Source: DAOVQB01 sp023128935 (GTDB lineage: Bacteria > Eisenbacteria > RBG-16-71-46 > CAIMUX01 > WJJG01). Taken from it: DNA of 15,476 bases. The translations under genes were made by a program, and so were the position numbers. Position 1 is the first letter of the stretch. Every line of letters starts with the position of its first letter. Below, in pieces: positions 1 to 7,250 of the stretch. The stretch is taken from NCBI GenBank assembly GCA_030628905.1, contig DAOVQB010000098.1:1-15476 (forward strand), written 5' to 3'. The notes under the pieces are model-generated. The model had not been told where the DNA came from and searched no databases. It saw only the letters and a program-made list of their open reading frames with translations.

Positions 1-1
1 T

Positions 2-505
2 ACGGCGACCTATAGCAAATATGCACACCTGGGCAAGCGGTTTACGTGGGCGCGAAGGGTGCGGGGGGGCTACACGTTTGTGCCCACGGGCGCGGATCTG
101 CCGTTTGATGAACGCTTCTTCGTGGGTGGCGGGACTACGATCAGGGGCTATGGATACGAGGACCTTGGTCCCCGCCTTGACGGTGCCAAGCAGGGGGGGA
201 GGGTCATGGTCGTCCTGAATACCGAACTGCGCCTCCGGCTCTTCTGGCAATTTGGTGGCGTGCTCTTCCTGGATGCGGGGAACGTGTGGGAGGATCTCGA
301 TCGCTTTAAGCGTGCCCGGTGGTTGCATAGCGAGAGAAGTACGGTTTACTCGGAGCTTGATGTGGCCTATGCAATTGGTGCGGGGTTGCGTTTTGCCACG
401 CCGGTCGGTCCCTTGCGTCTGGATTACGGCTACAAGGTGCGCCGCAATCACCGTGATGAGTTTGGCAAGGGGGAAGTCCATCTGAGTTTGGGGCAGGTTT
501 TCTGA
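2..505 (+). CDS. Omp85-family outer-membrane barrel protein (BamA/TamA-like), C-terminal part
   Basis: The reading frame is open to the left edge and stops at 503-505, so only the last ~167 residues of the protein are present. Omp85 proteins fold other beta-barrels into the outer membrane (BamA) or act with TamB (TamA). What is seen: the 'FVGGGTTIRGYGYEDLGPR' stretch near the start, which matches the conserved Omp85 barrel motif with the (V/I)RG(F/Y) signature; 'FLDAGNVW', the usual late-barrel segment; 'TPVGPLRLDYGYKV', the penultimate strand; and a last strand ending in aromatic F ('SLGQVF'), the typical C-terminal beta-signal. The N-terminal POTRA domains lie outside the window. A TamB-like gene follows directly, a pairing common in diderms, so the product may be either BamA or TamA. 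The sequence seen cannot separate the two. Confidence 0.9.
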   Translation, partial: TATYSKYAHLGKRFTWARRVRGGYTFVPTGADLPFDERFFVGGGTTIRGYGYEDLGPRLDGAKQGGRVMVVLNTELRLRLFWQFGGVLFLDAGNVWEDLDRFKRARWLHSERSTVYSELDVAYAIGAGLRFATPVGPLRLDYGYKVRRNHRDEFGKGEVHLSLGQVF

Positions 506-514
506 GGTATGCCG

Positions 515-3500
515 ATGGATGATGGCCACACAAGGAGCCCAAGGCCGCGAGGCAAACGGCCATCGCGCTGGATGATCCCGGGGCTGATTGTGCTCTCTCT
601 ACTGGCCATCCTGCTGCTTGGACCGCTCTTTCTTATGAGTATTGCCCCCGTGCGCGAGTGGGTGCTCACCAGCGCGCCACTGCGCCAGGGTCTCGGCGAG
701 GGCGTGCGCCTTAACATTGAAGACGTGGAGCGCCTGGACGTGGCGGGGGTCTCTCTGCGCGGCGTTGAGCTGCAGGTTCGGGATACGCAAGGTGTGTGGC
801 AGCAGGTGATCCGGGCGCCTCGGCTCTCTGCGACTTGGTCCGTTCCCGACATCCTGCTTGGCAAGGTCCTGATCCACTCGATTGAGGCCACACCGCTGTC
901 GGTTTCCTTGGATGGCATCGCACGGATGCGGGTTGCTCGGGATGGAGAGCAGCCCGATCGCAAAGCAGGCGGCGCAGGGTTACCGGCCTGGCTCATGCGG
1001 GTCTCAGTCGAGCATCTTCATATCGGTCCGTTCGAGGTGTCGGACTCAAGTGCTACCGTTGTGCGCGGCGACTTGAGTTGCAGCCAAATCGACGCCTCAG
1101 ATGGCAGCGTCCGTTTTCTTCTTCACGAAGCCTGGGTGGCCGCGGCGCACAGGGGGTTGCACCTCACGCTCCGTGAGGGATGGCTCCGGTGGTGGGAGGG
1201 TCGTGTTGGGCTTCACGGCATTTCCCTGGATGGTCCACGGGTGCGGGGCACTGCCACCGCGCTCTATGATCCACAGCATCCGGATAGCCAGCTCCAGTTA
1301 GACCTGGTTCTGGATCGATTGGATCCCGTCCTTCTGACAGAGTATTTCCTGCCCACGCTGGACCTCATGCCGGGGGACTCTCTTTCTGGCAGGGTCGGGA
1401 TCTCCAGGAGCCAGGGAACGACACGCTTCGACCTGGACCTGGCCGGCGTATTGCTAGAGGAACAGCTGAGTGAACTGAATGCGCAACTGATGCTCGGGGA
1501 GGGAGCGCTGCGCGTGGATGACCTCGTGATCCGCGGCGAGGTCGGAGAGGTCACAGGCCGCGGCCTCTGGGATTCGTCCAGTCGAAGGGCTGACCTGAAT
1601 CTGCGCTGGGACCGCCTGGATCACGGGAGCGCCTGGTTGCCCTGGTTGCGCAGCCTGCCACTGGACGAACCCTTCGCGGGATCCGGGGAAGCGACGGTCA
1701 TCGTGCCTGATGGTAAACCAGTGGTTGTGGAAGGGAGTCTTGAGCTTCGAAGGGTCAGTTTCTGGGACATCCCTGCACGTAGGATCCTCTTCCGGGGTAG
1801 TGTGGAGACTGGCAGTGCTATTCGAGCAGAGGAGCTGTGCATCATCTTCTCGAGCGGGGAGATGCGGGCCACTGGGGATTGGCCGCTGGGCGAGGGAGAA
1901 GTAGGCATCTCCGTTCAACTCGACTCGATCCCGCTGAGCGTCTTGCGGGAATCCTGGAGAGCGGGGATTCGGGGTCGGGTCTCGGGTGACCTGCGCCTGG
2001 CCGGTCTACCGGAAGATCCCATGGTGGAGGGGGTCCTGAGGGCAACCCACTTGTCGCGTGGGTCGTGGAGCGTCGAGACGCTCAAGGCAGGTTCCTTGCT
2101 TCTGTGGCCGCGGGATCAGCGGGGAGATGGAGTCCTTGAACTCCAGGGTCTGCGCCATGGTGAAGGACCTCCCTGTTGGCTGAGCGCGCGTTTCTCGCGG
2201 TGGAACAGGTGGCTTTCATTCGCAACCAGCGTGCGCATGGCCGCTGCGGATCTGCATCTGGAGGGGCGTCTGGACCCAGAGGGCTCGCTGGAGGTCAATC
2301 AGGGGAGTGCTTCACTGCGATATATGGAGGACTGGACGTTGGATCGTCCGTTCCATATGACCTGGGGCGGCGGCACACTGACTACCGATTCCCTGTGCCT
2401 TGCCTCTGGGTCAGCCCGTCTCTCGGGCGCCGGGCAGTGGACGGGCAGCTCAGGTGAAATCGATGCCGGTCTTATGCTGCAGGCATTTGATGCCTCCGTG
2501 CTACGCTCCTGGCTGGGCCACAGCCAGCAGGTGCGGGGGCAATGCAATCTTCGCTTGGATGCGCGGGGAGATCTGCCCGATCCCGAACTCAGCGTTCACT
2601 TCGAAGGAGACAGCGTGGCTTGGGGGCCGGTGGACCTGGGCCGGATAGCCCTGGATGCATCCTGGAGCGACAGCGCGCTGGCGATCGGCCCGGTGACGCT
2701 GGAGAGCAGGCAGCAGGTTGTTCATATGCGCTCGCTCCTGGTGCATGCAGGCGCACCGCTGCTTTCTTTGCTGGAGCGAAACAGCTCGGCGGGAGCGCCT
2801 GACTCCAAACAGGTGGCGATTGAGAATGCACCCTGGTCAGGCCAGTTGCAGATCGATCGACTCGACCTGGCCCGCTGGGCTCCCCTCCTGGGGCTCAAGG
2901 GTCATGCGGATGAGGACTCGTTGCAGCGTGTGTTTGAGGTGAAATGCGCGATTGGTGGACGCTTGGTGCCCATCCGAGTCGAGGCTCCTTGGGAGTTGGG
3001 GCCAGGTGATACCGGTACTGGCGAGATGGGTGGCACCCTGGGCGCAACCATATCCGTGTCCGGGACGCCCCGGAAGCCGGTACTCGAGATGGAAGCGATC
3101 GCCGAGGAGCTGACTCTGGCGCGCGTACCATTGGGAACGCTGCTAGTGAGCATAGCCTACGCTGATTCCTCGATTGCCCTGAGCCGACTCGAGCTATCGG
3201 ATGGGGAGCAGGCCAGCTCTGTCGGGGGGTTGTATCCATTTGTCATCCAGATGCTTCCGTTGCGCGCTGGGAGGCTGGATCGTCCGGTGGACATGCGGGC
3301 GGATCTCGTGGATTTCAATTTGAGGCTGCTTTCGGGGTTCACGAAGTGGCTGCCGGATGCCCGCGGGCGACTGAGTGGCAATCTGATCACCGAGGGGACC
3401 GGCCTGCATCCGGGTTTGCGTGGAAAACTGCAGCTCAGGGATGGCGGTTTCCGCATCCCCGGACGTAGTGAGAGGATCCGTGACGTTGAGGCAGAAGCCA

Positions 3501-4606
3501 CGCTCGGGCCTGGGGGGCTCGTACTGCAATCGCTCACGGCGAGCAGCGGGCCGCGTGGAACCCTCACCGCCTGGGGCACGGTGGCGGGCACAGGCGAGTT
3601 TGATCTGATGATGCGGGCCCAAAGGCTGCGGATCTTTCAGGAGGGCAGCTATGATTTCGAGATTTCGGTCGATTCCCTGCGCGCCTACGCCCACAGGACG
3701 GCAGGGGGAGAAAAAGCGGCACCACACTTGCGCGGCAGTGTGCGGGTTCTGCAGGGAACATACTGGCCGGATCTCAGTGAAGGCGGTTCCAGTAGGCGCT
3801 CTGGTAAGGGGCTTGAGTGGGTGATCGATCTGGACCTGGCGGTGCCCGGCAATGTGCGCATCAGTCAGACGAATGCCAAAGTGGATGTTGGCAATGGGGT
3901 CCTTCAGCTGGCCTACCGGCAGCCCTATTGGAATGTCAGTGGTGATCTGGAAGTGCTGGGCGGGACCTACAGGTTGTTCCATAATATGTTTGCGGTCACA
4001 GGTGGATCGGTCGAGTTTTTGGACACCGGTACCGGCCCAGATGTTGTGGTGGACGTGGACGGCGAAACCCGCGCGAGGGCTGCCGTTGACGAGGAAGCCA
4101 CTGAGCAGGATTTCACGATCGCCATCCGTGTCTACGGGAAACCCGATGACCTGCAGACGAACCTTACATCAACACCTTCGCTCAGCCGCGAGGAGATTCT
4201 GGAGCTGCTGGTCTATGAGCGCTACGGGATCGCGTCAAGAGATGCCGAGACGCAGCGGCAGTACCTGTTCAATAAGCAGACCGAGGGGATCTTGTTCAAC
4301 GAGATGATTGAGCGGGTTGAAAGAGGTCTGGCCGAGCAGATTCCGGCTCTCTCCGGCGTGGTAGTACAGGCGCCCACATCGGAGGAGGATCCCTGGAAGG
4401 TGAGGCTAGAGCAGATGATTACACCCGGGGTCGAGTTCACCGGGAGCTATTCGCGGCAGATTGCTGAAGGCGCGAACGCCTGGGAGTTCACTGTCGACTA
4501 CCGGCTGACTCGCAACCTCCTTCTGCGCGTGAGCAGCACATATGAACTCGAGGGCACCCAAGAACACAGGAATCACGTTGATCTCAAGTTTCGACATGAA
4601 TACTAG
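515..4606 (+). CDS. tamB: TamB-like translocation/assembly module protein (DUF490 domain)
   Basis: A very long protein of about 1363 residues. A short basic N-terminus is followed by one hydrophobic segment (about residues 20-41, 'MIPGLIVLSLLAILLLG') that should anchor it in the inner membrane. The body is a long run of alternating beta-strand-like sequence, as in AsmA/TamB proteins that span the periplasm and are thought to conduct phospholipids or help barrel assembly. The last ~350 residues carry the DUF490 hallmarks: 'GNVRISQTNAKVDV', 'LEVLGGTYRLFHNMF', 'SVEFLDTG', 'STPSLSREEILELLVY', and a barrel-like end 'VEFTGSYSRQI..' to 'LKFRHEY'. Length fits the family (E. coli TamB is about 1260 residues). 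Two ATGs compete: 509 has no properly spaced ribosome-binding site, while 515 lies 7 nt after GAGG (504-507), which overlaps the stop of the upstream gene, so 515 is preferred. It is probably co-transcribed with the Omp85 gene. Confidence 0.93.
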   Translation: MDDGHTRSPRPRGKRPSRWMIPGLIVLSLLAILLLGPLFLMSIAPVREWVLTSAPLRQGLGEGVRLNIEDVERLDVAGVSLRGVELQVRDTQGVWQQVIRAPRLSATWSVPDILLGKVLIHSIEATPLSVSLDGIARMRVARDGEQPDRKAGGAGLPAWLMRVSVEHLHIGPFEVSDSSATVVRGDLSCSQIDASDGSVRFLLHEAWVAAAHRGLHLTLREGWLRWWEGRVGLHGISLDGPRVRGTATALYDPQHPDSQLQLDLVLDRLDPVLLTEYFLPTLDLMPGDSLSGRVGISRSQGTTRFDLDLAGVLLEEQLSELNAQLMLGEGALRVDDLVIRGEVGEVTGRGLWDSSSRRADLNLRWDRLDHGSAWLPWLRSLPLDEPFAGSGEATVIVPDGKPVVVEGSLELRRVSFWDIPARRILFRGSVETGSAIRAEELCIIFSSGEMRATGDWPLGEGEVGISVQLDSIPLSVLRESWRAGIRGRVSGDLRLAGLPEDPMVEGVLRATHLSRGSWSVETLKAGSLLLWPRDQRGDGVLELQGLRHGEGPPCWLSARFSRWNRWLSFATSVRMAAADLHLEGRLDPEGSLEVNQGSASLRYMEDWTLDRPFHMTWGGGTLTTDSLCLASGSARLSGAGQWTGSSGEIDAGLMLQAFDASVLRSWLGHSQQVRGQCNLRLDARGDLPDPELSVHFEGDSVAWGPVDLGRIALDASWSDSALAIGPVTLESRQQVVHMRSLLVHAGAPLLSLLERNSSAGAPDSKQVAIENAPWSGQLQIDRLDLARWAPLLGLKGHADEDSLQRVFEVKCAIGGRLVPIRVEAPWELGPGDTGTGEMGGTLGATISVSGTPRKPVLEMEAIAEELTLARVPLGTLLVSIAYADSSIALSRLELSDGEQASSVGGLYPFVIQMLPLRAGRLDRPVDMRADLVDFNLRLLSGFTKWLPDARGRLSGNLITEGTGLHPGLRGKLQLRDGGFRIPGRSERIRDVEAEATLGPGGLVLQSLTASSGPRGTLTAWGTVAGTGEFDLMMRAQRLRIFQEGSYDFEISVDSLRAYAHRTAGGEKAAPHLRGSVRVLQGTYWPDLSEGGSSRRSGKGLEWVIDLDLAVPGNVRISQTNAKVDVGNGVLQLAYRQPYWNVSGDLEVLGGTYRLFHNMFAVTGGSVEFLDTGTGPDVVVDVDGETRARAAVDEEATEQDFTIAIRVYGKPDDLQTNLTSTPSLSREEILELLVYERYGIASRDAETQRQYLFNKQTEGILFNEMIERVERGLAEQIPALSGVVVQAPTSEEDPWKVRLEQMITPGVEFTGSYSRQIAEGANAWEFTVDYRLTRNLLLRVSSTYELEGTQEHRNHVDLKFRHEY

Positions 4607-6845
4607 ATCCGCAAGCGACCCGATCCTCGGTGATCTGAACCCCGTGCAGCATAAGGCTGTGCGGCACGAGGGCGGTCCGCTGCTGATTCTGGCCTGCGCG
4701 GGCAGCGGGAAGACGCGGGTGCTCACCCGCCGCATCGCATGGCTCGTCCGCGAGCGCCGTGTCCGTCCCGACCGGATTCTGGCACTCACTTTCACGAACA
4801 AGGCCGCCGGCGAAATGGTGCAGCGCATCGAAGTGCTCCTCAACCTGCCGGTCCGTGGTCTCTGGATAGGTACATTCCACTCGATCTGCCTCCGATGGCT
4901 CAGGCGCCATTACCGTGAGGCCGGATACCAAGCGGGCCTGAGTGTCTTTGACACCGATGATCAGCGAGCACTGATGCGACGTCTCCTCAAAGAGGAGGGT
5001 TTTGAGGAAAAGACCCGGCGGGTGCGCGATGTGCTCTCCATTATCAGCCGCGCCAAGAGTGGGGCTAACAGCCCCGAGCAGATGCAAGCGGCAGCCCGTA
5101 CGCCTGCCGAAATCCTTTCCGCACGGATTTATGCCGCCTACCAAAGGGCCTTGCGGCAGCAGAATGCTGCTGATTTCGACGACCTCCTGCTGGTCGCGCA
5201 CCGGCTGTTCGAGACGCATCCGGAGATTGTCGCAAGTTATGGGCAACAATTTGAGCATATCCTGGTCGACGAATACCAAGACACGAACCTCGTTCAGTTC
5301 CGCCTTGTCGAGCGGCTATCGCGCGATCACCGCCGCATCTTTGTTGTTGGGGATGATGACCAGTCGATCTATGGGTGGCGCGGAGCGGACGTGACGAACA
5401 TCATCGACTTCAGTGAGCACTTCCCGGATGCCACGGTCCTGCGTATGGAGCAGAACTACCGATCGACCGGATCCATTATCGCTTTCGCCAACGCGGTCAT
5501 CCGGGGCAACAAATCCCGCTGGGCAAAGAGACTCTGGACTGCGCGAGAGGAGGGCCAGAAGCCGGATCTCTTGATAGCGGCCGACGAGGACGCGGAGGCT
5601 GAGGAGATTGCCAGTAGGATCTCAGCGGTCGTTGCCTCGGGAGAGCAGCGTCATGGTGAGATTGCCCTTTTCTATCGCACCCATGCGCAGTCTCGTCCGC
5701 TGGAGGATGCCTTCCTGCGCCGCCGCATACCCTATCAGTTGGTCGGTGGCGTGACCTTTTACCAGCGCAGAGAGATCAAGGATCTGATGAGCTACCTCCG
5801 CGTGCTCGTCAACCCCGTGGATGAAGTGAGCCTGCGTAGGGCGATCTCCGTGCCGCGGCGGGGAATTGGGGATAGAACAATGAGTGGGCTTCTCAATGAA
5901 GCCCGCGAACGACGCGTAGACCCGCTGGACATTGCCGCCAACGGGGAGTTGGCACTGGCGCGGGGCAAGGCGCGCAAGGAACTGGTGGCCTTCGGCAAGG
6001 CGCTCAAGGGCTGGCGCGCACGCCTCGGCGAACCACCGGAGCTGATCCTCAGCGAGATCATTGGGGCCATTGACTTCACGGGCTATTTGCAAAGGCAGGG
6101 CGACAACTGGGAAGAGCGTGTGGCGAATGTAGATGAACTCATCGAGGGCGCGCGCTACTTCAGCAGCAGGTACAGCGGTGGAATCCGGGAGTACCTGGAT
6201 CAGGTAAGTCTCATGACGAACCTGGATAACGTCAAGGATGAGGGGGAGTATGTGACCCTTATGACGGCGCACACCGCCAAGGGTCTGGAGTTTCCGCGTG
6301 TTTTCATCACTGGTTTGGAAGAGGGGCTCTTTCCCCACGCCTCAGCCTATGATGACAAGGAGGAAATGGAAGAAGAGCGCCGGCTTTTCTACGTGGCCTG
6401 TACGCGTGCGATGGACCGATTGACCCTGTCGGCTTGCCTGATGAGGCGGCGCACGACAGTTGGCGCAGGTGGCCTCTCGCGTTTTCTGAGCGAGGTGGAT
6501 CTCGAACTCTACGAGGAAACCGAACTGCAGGCGCATTATCCGTCGGCAGCTGCGCCACGCGGCTGCTTGGACAACAGCCGTTCGGGAGGTGGCCGGTCGC
6601 GCGCTGTTGGACGGCACCGTGGGGGCGGTGAACGCTTTTCCAGGGAGGCAGCCGGCGGTTTTGACCAGGGCGGCAGCGCATCACTCGATCACCCGCTTGT
6701 GGGCCGGCGCGTTTTTCACGCCACCTTCGGCCCCGGCCTGGTTGTGGCGGCCGAGGGAAAGGGCGAACAGGCGCACGTATCCGTACGCTTTCACAGCGGA
6801 CGTACCAGAAGGGTGCTGGGGGCCTACCTGGAGTGGGAGGCCTAG
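4596..6845 (+). CDS. uvrD: ATP-dependent DNA helicase UvrD/PcrA (superfamily 1A)
   Basis: A 3'-5' DNA helicase of nucleotide excision repair, mismatch repair and replication restart; 749 residues with this start, a normal length. The SF1 motifs appear in order: 'LNPVQHKAV' (Q motif); Walker A 'ACAGSGKT' with K39; motif Ia 'ALTFTNKAA'; Walker B 'ILVDEYQDT' with D225/E226; motif III 'GDDDQSIYGWRGAD' around residue 256; 'EQNYRST' with R289; motif V 'VTLMTAHTAKGLEFPRVF' (usually TIHSAKGLE); and motif VI 'EEERRLFYVACTRA'. The tail 'HPLVGRRVFHATFGPGLVV' is the Tudor-like C-terminal domain of PcrA/UvrD. The ATG at 4596 overlaps the end of tamB by 11 nt and places the Q motif at the usual distance from the N-terminus, but has no clear Shine-Dalgarno. 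Alternatives are TTG 4578 (AGGA 6 nt upstream) and ATG 4542. The context suggests translational coupling to tamB. Confidence 0.96.
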   Translation: MNTRSASDPILGDLNPVQHKAVRHEGGPLLILACAGSGKTRVLTRRIAWLVRERRVRPDRILALTFTNKAAGEMVQRIEVLLNLPVRGLWIGTFHSICLRWLRRHYREAGYQAGLSVFDTDDQRALMRRLLKEEGFEEKTRRVRDVLSIISRAKSGANSPEQMQAAARTPAEILSARIYAAYQRALRQQNAADFDDLLLVAHRLFETHPEIVASYGQQFEHILVDEYQDTNLVQFRLVERLSRDHRRIFVVGDDDQSIYGWRGADVTNIIDFSEHFPDATVLRMEQNYRSTGSIIAFANAVIRGNKSRWAKRLWTAREEGQKPDLLIAADEDAEAEEIASRISAVVASGEQRHGEIALFYRTHAQSRPLEDAFLRRRIPYQLVGGVTFYQRREIKDLMSYLRVLVNPVDEVSLRRAISVPRRGIGDRTMSGLLNEARERRVDPLDIAANGELALARGKARKELVAFGKALKGWRARLGEPPELILSEIIGAIDFTGYLQRQGDNWEERVANVDELIEGARYFSSRYSGGIREYLDQVSLMTNLDNVKDEGEYVTLMTAHTAKGLEFPRVFITGLEEGLFPHASAYDDKEEMEEERRLFYVACTRAMDRLTLSACLMRRRTTVGAGGLSRFLSEVDLELYEETELQAHYPSAAAPRGCLDNSRSGGGRSRAVGRHRGGGERFSREAAGGFDQGGSASLDHPLVGRRVFHATFGPGLVVAAEGKGEQAHVSVRFHSGRTRRVLGAYLEWEA

Positions 6846-6869
6846 GGTTCCGGATGGAGATGCTTTGGG

Positions 6870-7250
6870 ATGGAGATCTCAGAGAAACAGATTGCGCATC
6901 TCTGTGAGCTGGCCCGGTTGGATCTGCCGCCAGAAGAACTCAAAGGGCTTCTGGGTGACCTGAGAGGCATCCTGCGATACATGCAACTGCTGGCATGCGT
7001 GGAGACCACCGGAGTGGATCCGATGCTCCCATCGGTGGGTCTGGCCGGTAGCCTGAGGGATGATCAGCCAGCTCCAGGGACGGGCGTTCAGGACGCGCTG
7101 AGGGGTGCCCCCGAGAGATGCGGGAACTTCTTTGCTGTGCCGGCGGCTGTGCCGGTGACGCCGGCACAGAGGGCAGCGGAGCCCAAAGGCGGGTCTACAC
7201 GCAAGATTCACGGGAGAGACCTCAATGCCCATGCCGCCGGGGACCATTGA
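6870..7250 (+). CDS. gatC: Asp-tRNA(Asn)/Glu-tRNA(Gln) amidotransferase subunit C, extended tail
   Basis: The small subunit that wraps around and stabilises the GatA-GatB complex during amidation of Asp-tRNA(Asn) or Glu-tRNA(Gln). The N-terminal half is typical: 'ISEKQIAHLCELARLDLPPEEL', 'DLRGILRYMQLLACVETTGVDP', then 'LRDDQPAPG' and the conserved 'APERCGNFFAVP' that normally ends the protein (A80 to P91 here). The reading frame goes on for about 35 more residues to a total of 126, against roughly 95-100 for usual GatC. This tail is Ala/Pro/Gly-rich, contains a long GC-rich inverted repeat (7135-7169), and overlaps the start of gatA by 26 nt. The ATG at 6870 follows GGAG (6856-6859) at 10 nt. 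That site sits in a 10-nt direct repeat, GGATGGAGAT at 6852-6861 and 6868-6877, whose first copy supplies the ribosome site and whose second holds the start codon. Confidence 0.93.
   Translation: MEISEKQIAHLCELARLDLPPEELKGLLGDLRGILRYMQLLACVETTGVDPMLPSVGLAGSLRDDQPAPGTGVQDALRGAPERCGNFFAVPAAVPVTPAQRAAEPKGGSTRKIHGRDLNAHAAGDH
7135..7169 (+). repeat. 11-bp perfect inverted repeat (hairpin) in the gatC tail
   Basis: CTGTGCCGGCG (7135-7145) and CGCCGGCACAG (7159-7169) are perfect reverse complements separated by 13 nt. The left arm's first nine bases also recur at 7147-7155, so the loop partly repeats the arm with a 12-nt period. The element lies just after the codons that end the conserved GatC core and about 55 nt before the gatA start codon. 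No T-run follows, so it is not a canonical intrinsic terminator. A role in RNA stability or in setting gatA translation is possible but is inference only. Confidence 0.7.

Noticed and set aside
3194..3982. Minus-strand 262-codon open frame opposite tamB
   Set aside because: It is a shadow of the tamB coding frame with no recognisable domain or ribosome site.
5622..6338. Minus-strand 238-codon open frame opposite uvrD
   Set aside because: It is antisense to the conserved helicase core and shows no domain.
7135..7169. Hairpin considered as an intrinsic terminator or CRISPR-like repeat
   Set aside because: No T-run follows, it lies inside coding sequence within an operon, and there are no spaced repeat copies.
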